NCBI GenBank assembly: GCA_037043455.1
Contig: JAWPHD010011244.1
Location: 1 to 64,000, forward strand
Direction of reading: 5' to 3'
DNA length: 64,000 nt
DNA from: Cyrtodaria siliqua
Lineage: Eukaryota > Mollusca > Bivalvia > Adapedonta > Hiatellidae
Of the stretch, positions 53,905 to 64,000 are shown in pieces. The position numbers and the translations under genes were made by a program. The stretch's first letter is position 1. Each line of letters opens with the position of its first letter. Below the pieces are notes generated by a model. The model saw nothing but the letters and a program-made list of their open reading frames with translations, made no database searches and was not told where the DNA came from.

Positions 53905-54132
53905 TTATTGAAATATTTTATTGCTGCAAATTTCAATTATATTGCGATTGATCATTAGGATTGCGTTTAGCTGTTCCTGTGACAGTTGCGTCATGATTCG
54001 CCCTGTTGTTGTGGGGGGTTGCAAGGGTCTGCACATAGTAGACGGCCCAGTTGACCTCAGACGGTTCACTTTCCCAGTTAGTGAACACTCCCTGGAGAGT
54101 TTTACCCCAAGTGTTTTTCTATTGATATTCAT
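53905..54132 (-). CDS. Short ORF sharing its N-terminus with the 320-codon ORF
   Basis: 75 codons. The first 42 residues (MNINRKTLGVKLSRECSLTG and on to RPLQPPTT) are identical to the start of the ORF at 55755-56717 because both lie in the 1071-bp direct repeat. It then leaves the repeat and reads MTQLSQEQLNAILMINRNII before stopping. Either this is the 3'-truncated second unit of a tandem element running into flanking DNA, or a different end. Function unknown. Confidence 0.3.
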   Translation of the reverse strand: MNINRKTLGVKLSRECSLTGKVNRLRSTGPSTMCRPLQPPTTTGRIMTQLSQEQLNAILMINRNIIEICSNKIFQ

Positions 54133-55077
54133 GTTACAGTCAAATGTATTAGGATGAGTGTTGTGTGTATCCTTATTGCTGTAACTACACCAAGCTTACT
54201 CTATAACTGAAGTGTAGTGTTCTACCTTCGTTATTATGTGATTATTGTGTAAGCTATCCGTATTAATTATACAACGTAATTACACCGTGATTTGTGATCA
54301 CGGAGTGTGTGTTAAAATCTCTCACTGAGTATTTTAACCTAGACTAACAACAGTGTTTACTTTACCAGGAAAACAATATCCTGTATGCAAAAGATCTTTC
54401 GGAATAAAAATTCCTTCGTCAGCTGCTATAAAGAAGCACCGTTGTGTTTCAGTATAGGCGTTATAGCCTAAATACACGTATATGCACTATTGCGCAATTT
54501 AAATTGTGTATTTTTGTGTAATCAAATATGTGGTCTCGGTTGTTACCGTGGCCTTTATATTATTTTTGTCTATTTACTTCCAATGTTATAATGTATACAT
54601 ATGCAGTAATTTCCAATATTTGTTTATATCAGAATATTTAGAAGTTGACAATCAGTAATCGATTTATGTTAATTGCAACTGAAAGCTATTTCAGTCACCC
54701 AATATACAATACAGTATAGTGTAGTTTGTTAGTAGCTACGTGTTGTAGACATGTATTGTCAGGTGTACTGAGCTATTTATTACATTTATTGTATTTATTG
54801 CACCTTGGTATAGTTGTGCGATGTGTAGTTGTCTTTTTATGTAATAGAGCCACTTTCTTCATATACTCAATGTATTGTCACTACAATTCGATTACTGCGG
54901 TCAATCTCCAATATTCGCCCTACTGTAGCGTGGGAGTTTTCAACAGCATAACATTCACCCGAAGTGAATATTGTCAGTATAATGCGAGTCTGTTTCCCGC
55001 GTACTATACTTTTAAAAAGTCAAAAACAAGTTTCTGACTTATATTTTAAGCAAATGCGTGTTTGGTTACAGCTTTAT
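54007..55077 (-). repeat. 1071-bp direct repeat, left copy
   Basis: Collinear with 56592-57662, same length, with only three differences found by eye (about 99.7% identical). Together they bracket a 1514-bp unique region, a tandem period of 2585 bp. On the minus strand a TATA box lies just upstream of this copy. It contains a hammerhead-like core at 54397-54422 and the ATG of an ORF at 54132. The ends are not TG...CA, so a classical LTR is unlikely; head-to-tail pseudo-LTRs are known for Penelope-like elements. Confidence 0.95.
54397..54422 (-). ncRNA. Hammerhead-ribozyme-like core
   Basis: Minus strand: CTGACGA (54422-54416), an unpaired A, the perfect stem GGAAT-TTTT-ATTCC (54414-54401), then GAAA (54400-54397). 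CUGANGA and GAAA separated by stem II is the conserved core of hammerhead ribozymes, which are known in Penelope-like retroelements and in retrozymes. The extra A where 10.1 should pair with 11.1, and an uncertain stem III and cleavage site, weaken the call. An identical copy is at 56982-57007 in the other repeat. Confidence 0.45.
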
Positions 55078-55261
55078 TTTTGCTTTGAGTATATTGCGTG
55101 TTTGGGTACCGCTTAAATATACTTTTTATTCGCAAGCAAATACGAGTTTGGTTACCGTTTATATTGCTTGTATATCTGATTTCAATTTCACCAAGAGTTT
55201 AATTGATTTGCAGCGTGTAGTCGAGAGAACTCAACTGACTTGGAAGTATTTACTTGTCCAT

Positions 55262-55269
55262 CTTATATA
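55262..55269 (-). promoter_or_regulatory. TATA box of the repeat unit
   Basis: Minus-strand TATATAAG, followed by a possible start about 30 bases downstream (near 55232). It lies 185 bp upstream of the left repeat and is missing upstream of the right repeat, so the right unit is 5'-truncated. Downstream (55065-55165) three diverged copies of a GGTAACCAAACTCGTATTTG-type motif occur. Promoter activity is inferred. Confidence 0.45.
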
Positions 55270-55754
55270 GTGTATACATTATTAGTCAACAATTTGCCGC
55301 GCGGTAATACCGACCTGTGATTAATTACCACATGTAGGGTGTAAATAGGTTCCACTTGTGGTAAGGATTTTTTGATAACCGTAGAGACATAATTGTATGG
55401 GTCCATGTTATCTGATCTACCTTCAAAGCATAAGGCGTATCTATTTCCTGTCTCTTAATGAACCACGTCGTGTTTTTATTATTTCAAACACATGTAACTG
55501 CTGCTTTGAGAAGATGTTAGATACATGTAATTATGGCCCATTTTCGCCTAAAATGTTAGTCCATTGCATTTATGGACAAAATAAGAAGTTAATATTATTT
55601 AAAGAAAATATGAGTAATTGTTCAAGTAGCTGGTTATTTTTTATTTATATATACATCACACTTATTTCTTTATTCCTAGTTTCTAAATCACATTTGTTTT
55701 TTCGGTATGAGTCTAGTTTTCTCCAATATGTCGTTTGCAAGTACATAGTTTTCT

Positions 55755-56717
55755 TTATATGGTACATCCTATCCGCTTGAGAGTATATATTGTGAAATAC
55801 AATGAATCTATCAACATTTCTTCGTTAAAGGGAGGTAATGCCAGTATAACTATACTTGTTTTTATTTTATTCTTAATTTTTAATTTTAATGTCGTTTGCA
55901 AGTACATGTCTCTCTTTTTGGAGGGTCTACATGTTATTGTATCGTCTAATTCCCTTTTGCCGTGCATGTTGGTTTTAAATAGACGTTTTATAGATAGATT
56001 TTTCTTTTCTCCCCATATGCTCAGTTCTGTTTGTTTAAGATTTTCTTTAGCTTTTTTATATTGATTTTTCTCTAATTGAGAGAGCGTTGATTCAATTGTT
56101 TGGTGTATTGTACACACCTCTTGTTTTAATTCTTGTTTTGTTTCCGACCAATGTTCATTCAGTAATTTCACAATTTCAACAGCGCAGTCTTTTGCTATTG
56201 TTTGTAAGCGATTATGGAATTTTATATTTACCGACGATGGACCCGTAATGTTTTTTTTGAGAGTGGTATATATTGGTGTAAATATTCCATTTGGAACAGT
56301 GTTATTTCTCAAATGTGTCTCTAACAGTTTTTCGTGATGAGACGCCTTTGCTTGTTTTATACTCATATTTTTGTATTTTGTTATCATTTGGTTCATTTCA
56401 TTGTAAGCACATCTCTCAGCAGTATTTAAACTGTTTGTTGTGCTGAAGTAGTTATCATTAATAGTCAACTGGGTTGCTTCTACCTCTCCTACATTGTTAC
56501 CCCTATTGGAAGGCGTGCTGCCGACCTCAGGTGACATTGTCAAGATAAAGGAGTCCTTACCTGGGACAGAATCTGGGTGTCGAAACAATAATGTTGTGGG
56601 GGGTTGCAAGGGTCTGCACATAGTAGACGGCCCAGTTGACCTCAGACGGTTCACTTTCCCAGTTAGTGAACACTCCCTGGAGAGTTTTACCCCAAGTGTT
56701 TTTCTATTGATATTCAT
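55755..56717 (-). CDS. Uncharacterised 320-aa helical protein of the repeat unit
   Basis: The longest non-repetitive intact ORF in the window. It starts inside the right repeat (MNINRKTLGVKLSRECSLTG), then passes through a low-complexity stretch with a SPEVGSTPSNRG segment, and becomes mainly helical: CAYNEMNQMITKYKNMSIKQ, HHEKLLETHLRNNTVPNGIF, KDCAVEIVKLLNEHWSETKQ, STLSQLEKNQYKKAKENLKQ, followed by a basic GKRELDD...CRPSKKRDM block and KLKIKNKIKTS. No zinc finger, protease, RT or nuclease motif is visible. The H..LL...VPxG pattern followed by a long helix and a basic stretch resembles the unassigned first ORFs of some tandem retroelements; this is a weak impression. An intact frame with near-identical flanking repeats suggests recent insertion. 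Confidence 0.6.
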   Translation of the reverse strand: MNINRKTLGVKLSRECSLTGKVNRLRSTGPSTMCRPLQPPTTLLFRHPDSVPGKDSFILTMSPEVGSTPSNRGNNVGEVEATQLTINDNYFSTTNSLNTAERCAYNEMNQMITKYKNMSIKQAKASHHEKLLETHLRNNTVPNGIFTPIYTTLKKNITGPSSVNIKFHNRLQTIAKDCAVEIVKLLNEHWSETKQELKQEVCTIHQTIESTLSQLEKNQYKKAKENLKQTELSIWGEKKNLSIKRLFKTNMHGKRELDDTITCRPSKKRDMYLQTTLKLKIKNKIKTSIVILALPPFNEEMLIDSLYFTIYTLKRIGCTI

Positions 56718-57662
56718 GTTACAGTCAAATGTATCAGGATGAGTGTTGTGTGTATCCTTATTGCTGTAACTACACCAAGCTTACTCTATAACTGAAGTGT
56801 AGTGTTCTACCTTCGTTATTATGTGATTATTGTGTAAGCTATCCGTATTAATTATACAACGTAATTACACCGTGATTTGTGATCACGGAGTGTGTGTTAA
56901 AATTTCTCACTGAGTATTTTAACCTAGACTAACAACAGTGTTTACTTTACCAGGAAAACAATATCCTGTATGCAAAAGATCTTTCGGAATAAAAATTCCT
57001 TCGTCAGCTGCTATAAAGAAGCACCGTTGTGTTTCAGTATAGGCGTTATAGCCTAAATACACGTATATGCACTATTGCGCAATTTAAATTGTGTATTTTT
57101 GTGTAATCAAATATGTGGTCTCGGTTGTTACCGTGGCCTTTATATTATTTTTGTCTATTTACTTCCAATGTTATAATGTATACATATGCAGTAATTTCCA
57201 ATATTTGTTTATATCAGAATATTTAGAAGTTGACAATCAGTAATCGATTTATGTTAATTGCAACTGAAAGCTATTTCAGTCACCCAATATACAATACAGT
57301 ATAGTGTAGTTTGTTAGTAGCTACGTGTTGTAGACATGTATTTTCAGGTGTACTGAGCTATTTATTACATTTATTGTATTTATTGCACCTTGGTATAGTT
57401 GTGCGATGTGTAGTTGTCTTTTTATGTAATAGAGCCACTTTCTTCATATACTCAATGTATTGTCACTACAATTCGATTACTGCGGTCAATCTCCAATATT
57501 CGCCCTACTGTAGCGTGGGAGTTTTCAACAGCATAACATTCACCCGAAGTGAATATTGTCAGTATAATGCGAGTCTGTTTCCCGCGTACTATACTTTTAA
57601 AAAGTCAAAAACAAGTTTCTGACTTATATTTTAAGCAAATGCGTGTTTGGTTACAGCTTTAT
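56592..57662 (-). repeat. 1071-bp direct repeat, right copy
   Basis: See the left copy at 54007-55077. This copy is cut at 57662 where the left one continues into the TATA region, so it is the 5'-truncated unit of a head-to-tail pair. It encodes the first 42 codons of the 320-codon ORF. The identical hammerhead-like core is at 56982-57007. The plus-strand 103-codon frames found in both repeats are shadows. Confidence 0.95.
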
Positions 57663-58345
57663 GTACGTCCATAATTCTACCGAAAAAAGGAAGAGTCTAG
57701 GGTCGGTTGGTAACCAGAAGCACATATTATTTCATTTGGAACAATTGATATGTTTGATATTTCACTTATGGCAATAACAAAGCAATGAAAGCGCTCTTGA
57801 ATTCCCTTTGTAGATATATGGCTCAAACCTGTTTACATGTATAAGGTGGCATCAAACTATTTTCTGGCCTGAGTGGTCCCCATAACAGTTTTCAAGAATT
57901 GGAGGTAACAAAACATAACTTGTCAGGCACACATTATAAGAAACAAAGAGCTTCAAATAATATAAATTTACCAATAAATTGTTTAATATTTAAAACGTAG
58001 TTGCAATCTGTTTATTTATAGAGAGTCGCTCTGATTGTGAGGTGTATGATGAATTGAAAAAAGGACAGTAATACAAAGAACTGAAAATGACAGATCCTAT
58101 AGTACAGATTATATACAGGTCAAAACGACAAAGGAATTATGTGAGAAACGGAATCCATTTTCAAAAGTTACCAGCTAAGCAAACCTTAAGGCTGTGAGCA
58201 AAAAATCAATGTTTCATTATGACTAGAAATTATTTCACACGGAGTGGTGGGAAAATAACTCCACTTAAATAATTAATGATATTCGGTAAATATTCAAGCG
58301 GTCAACTAGATCAGCATTCCTGTTAAGTTCATAAAAATCTGCAAA
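57663..58345. other. Unannotated DNA
   Basis: There is no open frame above 60 codons and no known repeat. Confidence 0.55.
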
Positions 58346-58349
58346 CCCA

Positions 58350-58545
58350 GCGGGCAAATGACCGTCGGCTGACGTTAGATTCTGACGTGGGATTGACGTT
58401 GGATTTTAATTGAAAATGGAAGTCCTTTAGACGTCAGAAATAGACGTTGAATCAGCACTGGATCAACGTTGGATCAACGTCAGATCAACGTTAGCTCAAT
58501 GTCAGAAATCAGACGTTAAACCAACCTTTGTGCAACCAGTACTAA
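58350..58545. repeat. GACGTT/ATCAACGTTGG minisatellite-like region
   Basis: Degenerate 12-14-base units: TGACGTTGGATT, GATCAACGTTGGATCAACG, TCAGATCAACGTTAG. Close relatives of this motif are common in fish and invertebrate genomes. The following 64-codon frame (58546-58740) has no family resemblance. Confidence 0.7.
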
Positions 58546-58919
58546 ATGTCGTTTGCAACCTTTACATTTTACTACATGGAGCATTCAGTCAATCAAGCCA
58601 CCAAGATTCTACAAGCAGCTAGTGAAGACCAAAATCAGACCGTATTCTCAGTCTGGTTTGCGTCTATGTCGCTGGCAAATGCTATGTTTTTTTCATGTTG
58701 TGGTCCTATACGAGGAGCATTAAATAAATTCTGTCACTAATTGGCCTCCGTAGAAAATACGTGACATAATGACAACAAAAAGTCGTGCATTTCAAGACCA
58801 TTTTAATACCCAAATCTCGATGTAGTCCGATTAAAATTGACCGAATTATTCGCTGTTAAATTATATGCACACATGTATAGTGACTATTTTCTAAAGCTAT
58901 AATAAAAGTTGTAGTTGTA

Positions 58920-59395
58920 AATCAGGGCTTACATTAAAGCCCGGGTTGCTTTAAAAGTACCCCCAAAGGAGATTCATGCCGAGCTGTGCGGCGTATATGG
59001 CAGTTATGCCGTTACTTTGAGAACAGTTTTTAGGTGGGTTAAAAATGACGTCAAAGCAGACAACCGGCCAGGCAGGCCAGTTGTCGCAGCAACAAAACAG
59101 AATATTGCTGCAGTGAAGGCAATGGTACCCGGTAAAGGAGGATGGGCGAAATACTGATTCTGAGATAGCTAATAGGGTGGGCATTTCAGAAGGCACGACC
59201 CATCACATTTTGACCAGCAGTTTGAAATTAAGGAAACTTTGTGCTAGATTGCTGACATCTGAACAAAACAAGAAACGTTTGAAAAGCGCAAAAGATCTCC
59301 TGAAGAAATTTAAAAATTGTAATCCCAGAAAAAAATCTGAGTTTCTTACTGGATATGAGACGTGGGTTTTATTATTTTGAGCTCCTGCGTCGCGT
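58920..59395 (+). pseudogene. mariner-type transposase relic
   Basis: Transposase of the IS630-Tc1-mariner superfamily, which moves DNA by cut and paste. Visible: SPKEIHAELCGVYGSYAVTL then RTVFRWVKNDVK and NRPGRP (58960-59080, the helix-turn-helix domain with its GRPR-like linker), NTDSEIANRVGISEGTTHHI (59152-59211, second helix-turn-helix) with a frameshift near 59140, LTSEQNKKRLKSAKDLLKKF, and FLTGYETWVLLF (59343-59378). The first catalytic aspartate (GDETW in active relatives) is replaced by tyrosine, and the remainder of the catalytic domain is missing. Terminal inverted repeats were not found. Confidence 0.8.
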
Positions 59396-60780
59396 GAATA
59401 ACAAGCAATGCTTAAAATAATAACGTCATGTAACTGTCATTGTTGATATCTGCGCGTGATTTTATCTTCCCCCATGTGTAAGATAAGGATTTCCATCACA
59501 CATGCAAAACGCAAAATTATAAACCTTATCCGATGTGCAAGAAAATGACCATTTAGGAAATGCAAGGTCATGTACCCATCAATAATCCAAATAACTATAA
59601 TCTACACTGAAAAATGTGTTCAGCATCAACTATTAACAAGAAATTGACAATGCTGTTGTTTTGTCACTAAAAACATCTCAATCAAACAGAAACTGCAATA
59701 TTTCGTATGTGTCGTGCTCGGCCGCTTCCAAAGCGTCATTATCATACTCTTTTGTATATACATTGTTACTTCATATAAGCATTTTCATAAAGCAGTATTA
59801 TTTATAGTGTACAGCTATTCATGAATATGGAAGTCTTAATTAAGTTGTGTAGAATCATTGGTAGTAACAAATCATTTTCTGTTCAAATTCGAGTTTCTCT
59901 AAATTTGGAAATTTTGCTATCATACATCTAAGAGTAAATCAAAATCAGAAACATTTCCCTTTCATTTTAAATTAGAAATTTTACACAAGTGATTCTATAC
60001 CCACTTGCCCACTGCACAATATGATTATTACTCCATAAGCTGGAACAACAGATCACTGCCTCGTGTGTGATCCTGGAACATGATTTAGGATACTGCATAT
60101 CCATGAAAGGTGAATGAAGCTTTCAGAAAAAATACTAAAGCAATGACTTGTTATACACCTTCACATTTATGCACGTATACAATAACTGTAATTGTAAAAC
60201 AAAAAATTAATGGAAGTCGAAAAAAATCTTTGTTTCGCCTTTTAAATACACATCATTTCATTTTTTGTCAGAAATCCATTTCACCTGTTTATCATATATG
60301 CATGGGGCACTTGAAAACACATATCGCAAGTTGTGATATTTAAACGGAAAACTTCATTTTATCATATTTTGGTCTCTCTTTCGTCCCCCACCACCTCGGC
60401 GGTCAGGCGCGTATTTAAGGCAAGCATCTATTGTTCAGTCCACATCGTGTTCAGTGCCTTCGAATGTTGTAAAGCACTAGCTGAAAGAAGAAATAAAAAA
60501 ATATTTTCAAAAAAAAAATAATTCTGAAGCTTCAGTAATTTTAAATTTAAAAAACATTAGAAATAAAACATGAAAGGGTCTATACAAAAATTTGCAGTGA
60601 CCAAAACAGAAAATAAAAAAGTCTAATATAATAGTTTTGCATTTGTGCAAATCATTTTACTTTTTAAAGTAACTATTGTTAATTCTTATTTTATCAATCA
60701 TTTACGCGATGAAATTTTACAATAAAAACAAGACCTACGCGGATCAGGGACCATATGCTATATAACTGTTATGGATTCTG
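59396..60780. other. AT-rich spacer with one dispersed-repeat fragment
   Basis: 59680-59755 matches the 41.7-kb repeat. Frames at 60110-60343 and 60333-60521 are AT-driven and unrecognised. Confidence 0.5.
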
Positions 60781-61080
60781 CTGAAAAAGGGGACAACTCC
60801 GCTAAAAACAATTTGACCTCAACAGAGAAATATGCATCTCCATTTCATGTTCTTAATTTGTGTGATATTTCATCTCAGTCGGATGCAAACTATAGGTTAT
60901 CTGTATGAGATAAATTAAACAGAAAAAGTAACTCCGCAAAAAATAATCGGCCTAGAATACAGTGACAATATGCATTCATCCACATTATGTTCTAACTTTC
61001 TATGAAGTTTATCTCAATCCGACAAACTGTCGGAGTTACCCAAACAAGAAAAACTTAACTGACAAAACGTGTCCCGTTGA
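60781..61080 (+). repeat. Degenerate tandem units (~150 bp)
   Basis: AAAAAGGGGACAACTCCGCT and AGAAAAAGTAACTCCGCAAA head two related units (60783 and 60933), followed by ATYTGACCTC / ATCGGCCTAG and ATATGCATCTCC / ATATGCATTCATC and CATTATGTTC-type sequence. Looks like a decayed Helentron-like satellite; no ends seen. Confidence 0.5.
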
Positions 61081-61689
61081 AGGCGTGCTATATAAAAATG
61101 AGTCGTATATGGGTCCTGGACTTTTTATAATCTTACCTCGAACAACTGGACAAAGGGCAGTGTTTACAAAGCCAGTTTGCATTTTTCCCCCTTCATCTTA
61201 AAAAGTGCCATCAATTTATTGTCCTTCAATCTGTTCAAAACAAAATAACTTTATTACAAAGTTACATGGACTTGAATAGCAAGTCGCATTAATTAACTAT
61301 CTATCTAACAGTATAACAGTAAAAAAACTTTCTGCATTGAAAAAAGGTCTGTCATGATAAACGTGTCAGTACTGGATTATTAACTGGAAAACATTGACCA
61401 CATAACGATTGATAATTGAAGAAATAGACGTATTAAGGTACAGTAAAGTTGTTTTTACTGTTATATAGATAGTTAAAAAAACAAGATACAGAGTTAAGAT
61501 ATGATCAATAATGTGTAATATTTCCAGTTTCCAGACAGTCAGTTGATGAGGACGCATTGCAGAATGAGATACATTATACATATTTCGGAAATTAAAGGTA
61601 AATGGAGAGTGACAAAACTCTACTACATTCGCAATCGTGAATAAAACTGAAATCTAAAATGATATATAGGGTCCTATAGAAACCACAGC
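61081..61689. other. Unannotated DNA
   Basis: No supported feature; frames are short and AT-driven. Confidence 0.5.
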
Positions 61690-61845
61690 GTCCGAACGCA
61701 ATGGCATCGTAGGTCCGCACTGTACTACAAACAAGGAATTGAAACTACAATGAAAGAGACAAAAAACAACAGAAAGGGTGGTGAAGACAGGGTTACCGAC
61801 TTGGAACGGTCAGTAGGCAATAAGGCCTACTGGTTAGCTTGAATC
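61690..61845 (-). mobile_element. Core-bearing repeat, second type
   Basis: Minus strand: GCTAACCAGTAGGCCTTATT, GCCTACTGACCGTTCCAAGT, CGGTAACCCTGTCTTCACC, then CTTGTTTGTAGTACAGTGCG. It shares the ACTGACCGTTCCAAG.CGGTA core with family P but has different flanks, and matches the outer copy at 42030-42420. Confidence 0.75.
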
Positions 61846-62463
61846 GATTTTATATGCACACAATCAAAACTGTGTTAAAACTCATAATCCTATGCTTTGA
61901 TAAAATGAAGTTGGCAAGCTGGTGTTGCGTGCCGTTTAAATAATACATTCTGAATGTTCCATTTGTTTTGATCACAAACAGAACGGAGTATTACTTACAG
62001 GCCATTTAAATCAAGAATTTATTTTTTTCAAAATTAAATTAACGGAAGCCATATGCTTATCATTTAATCAATCAACATTTGTAATTTGATGTTTGTCTGA
62101 CATTTTTAGAATTAACTTATTTTAACATCCAATCGTTTATTTGCGCGAAACTATTATTTGCATTATCAATTTTAATTATTGTGTCGTCACATTTTTTCGG
62201 GAGACATTTCAGGTAATACTAATTTCCGTCTCTTACTGTTTATTGAAATTTTTTCTCTTGACTCTTTTCGTTTTTTAGAGCAATTTGCTTATAAATGTAT
62301 GTTTCTGTTTTTATAGGTGTTGAAGAATCAACCCCAAGATTAAGTGAAATGTTAGTAAGAATAGTTTTATTTAGGGATTGGCTCTATTTTACAGTTGAAA
62401 TTGCAATTTTAAGTTTACTCTTGCGCGTTGTGACATTAATTATTTTGGATGATTTATTTGGTT
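61846..62463. other. Unannotated AT-rich DNA
   Basis: An 81-codon plus frame at 62295-62540 (LVRIVLFRDWLYFTVEIAIL) is hydrophobic with no family resemblance. Confidence 0.45.
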
Positions 62464-62615
62464 TTGAAAAAAATCTAGACAGGGGAAATAAGTTTTTTCA
62501 TGGCTCAAAAATGTGCGTTAGTCATATATATTGCAAATAATCACAAAAAAGTCTAGAAAAATCTAGATAGGGGAAATAAGTTTTTTCATGGCTCAAACAT
62601 GTGCGTTAGTCATAA
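62464..62615 (+). repeat. Direct duplication of ~65 bp
   Basis: AAATCTAGACAGGGGAAATA then AGTTTTTTCATGGCTCAAAA and ATGTGCGTTAGTCAT occurs at 62470-62528 and again at 62559-62614 with three differences. A local tandem duplication with about 30 bp between copies. Confidence 0.9.
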
Positions 62616-64000
62616 AATCACTGCATGTTTATGTGAATGTATATCTGCAACATTGTGTTACGAATCATACATTTCAATGAGGTATTACAATATAAAAACA
62701 TATCTAAATAATAAAAATTGAAAAGTTTGAAAGAACAATTATATAAATGCCTATTTTACTGAGCACTTTTTTTTAAAATTCGCATATTGAATTACCCCAC
62801 CCGCTTAATTACAATGGATCTGCATTTCAATGTAAAACTGTGTTATATTTAGTTTCAAAGAACATGTTTGTGTAAACATTCATAATAAGATCGACGATGA
62901 AGCATTGGGGGTGAAACATTGACTAATGTATGATAATCGTCGGCATTGTCGGCAACTATAAATACCCAAGTCCATTAAAATGTTATTTCTTTATGTATTT
63001 ACAACGGAAACACTTTATCTGCACAGGAACTGTTATTGTGAAAAGCATTAGGTAGTCGCAGTATGAATGACGAAGCTTTAAGAACACACATATCTATATC
63101 TGTAAATATCTGACTGCTAGATAAAAAAAAAATACATCGATTAAGGATCCTTCTTATTACTTGACTTACATTCTTTGCTAGCAAAATATGACCTCTGTGA
63201 TCCAAGCTTTTATGATAATAACTTTGGAGAGAGATAATAAAATTATAAAGATTTTATTACCATGAGTTTTTCACTACCGAGTTATGATACTCATGAAAAT
63301 ACGTCCAAATAAACAAACACATGCTAGCGCTCTCGCTTGTTTATGCGAACTCTCACTCAGGCTAGAAATGCCATATTGAAACACTCATGGTAATTAAATT
63401 ATCTAACACATTTTTCTAAGCTGTTAGTGTTTTTTTTTATTTTATTTGCAATACAAAATTACAGTCTTTTGCGCCCGAACTATTGTCAATACAAAATTTC
63501 AGTCATAATTCGACATACTTTAGATTATAACTGTAATCACTTACTTGTGTACTGTCGCTTGTAACAAAGTTGAATTGCATGGACGTTTGGCAATTCTTTG
63601 TTAGAAAAATATAACCAGTATGACCCCTGCTCCTTGGAATATACGTTTGGGTCAGATTGTGGCACGTTAAAGTCCCTTCAAGTGGCAAATTTTATAACTT
63701 ATGTACACCTGTATGAAACATCTAAAACATTTTGAAAATCCTAACTCTATAGACACAATATAAACGTCTTTAATCAGCCAGGTCAAACTCCAAAACTGCA
63801 GCGTCAAGTTAAGAGTTATAACTCATAATTATTTTTACGCCTATTCATTCACGAACCCGTGAATACGTTTATACGGTACCTATACATAATTATATGACCT
63901 GAACACATGTATAGAGTTGTAATAAACGGTTTTGTAGTGTAATTTTGCCATTATTTTGCGGTTTACATCTTTAACATTTTAATTGTATGTTGTTACTTCT
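62616..64000. other. Unannotated AT-rich DNA to window end
   Basis: No open frame above 68 codons with a recognisable motif, no RNA gene. A near-palindrome ACCATGAG...CTCATGGT type pair lies around 63260 and 63385 (TTACCATGAGTTTT and ACACTCATGGTAATT), about 115 bp apart, probably a decayed MITE. Confidence 0.45.

Noticed and set aside
54726..55037. 103-codon plus-strand frame, repeated at 57311
   Set aside because: It is present twice only because of the 1071-bp repeat and lies antisense to the element's likely transcript; no motif.
54007..57662. Classical LTR retrotransposon
   Set aside because: Repeats lack TG...CA ends, the TATA region is outside one copy, and there is no primer-binding site, polypurine tract, protease, RT or integrase.

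Overview
This window looks like accessory, repeat-dominated nuclear DNA of a marine or freshwater invertebrate, most likely a bivalve mollusc. The basis is a tRNA-headed SINE with the body I associate with bivalve Meta-domain SINEs, the GTCCGTCC-containing repeat families with internal 145-185 bp tandem arrays that are typical of bivalve genomes, AT-rich spacer, spliced exon fragments, and no bacterial-type operons. I found no intact host gene. Almost everything recognisable is a mobile element or a broken copy of one, often inserted inside another.

Layout: 0.8-1.7 kb is a 148-bp tandem array. 2.5-3.9 kb is a decayed reverse-transcriptase (RT) element called family P here (Penelope-like by its motifs). 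4.3-14.6 kb is one old L1/Tx1-type LINE (LINE-A: gag-like ORF1, APE endonuclease, RT, C-terminal zinc region). It is interrupted by a second LINE (LINE-B, itself carrying a SINE), by a 24-bp scrap of family P, by about 0.8 kb of unassigned DNA, and by a 2.9-kb Helitron/Helentron-like satellite-bearing element. 15.4-16.6 kb is a broken coiled-coil gene. 18.7-19.9 kb holds another Helentron-like end and two family P tails. 20.2-21.1 kb is a 63-bp acidic-repeat minisatellite. 21.2-24.0 kb has possible exons, a nuclear-receptor-site-bearing repeat, a hAT-type relic and a 0.3-kb Helentron-like element. 25.0-25.9 kb is family P. 26.9-29.1 kb is a CR1/Jockey-like LINE (LINE-C). 29.5-31.5 kb is a 2-kb Helentron-like element. 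33.1-37.2 kb is a cluster of five family P pieces, including a fairly young copy inserted inside an older one. 38.9-40.7 kb is an esterase-type LINE ORF1. 44.5-49.6 kb is a decayed Tnp2/CACTA-like transposase split by a family P copy and by a second satellite-bearing element. 50.1-51.0 kb is a P2X7-C-terminal-like pseudogene. 53.9-57.7 kb is a recent tandem unit with 1071-bp near-identical direct repeats, an intact 320-codon ORF and a hammerhead-like RNA motif. 58.9-59.4 kb is a mariner relic. The remainder is AT-rich DNA with short repeats.

The most useful biology is in three places. (1) Family P makes extremely short, 5'-truncated insertions (24-90 bp) that share one precise 3' end; one 50-bp insert has a clean 10-bp target-site duplication. 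(2) Several Helentron-like families share subterminal inverted repeats, a 3' hairpin and nucleosome-length tandem arrays carrying AGGTCA half-sites in DR1, DR2 and perfect ERE arrangements. (3) The 54-57.7 kb unit combines head-to-tail organisation, a hammerhead-like core and an unknown helical protein, and is the best candidate for an undescribed element. All family names are from recognition of motifs by eye; no database search was possible.
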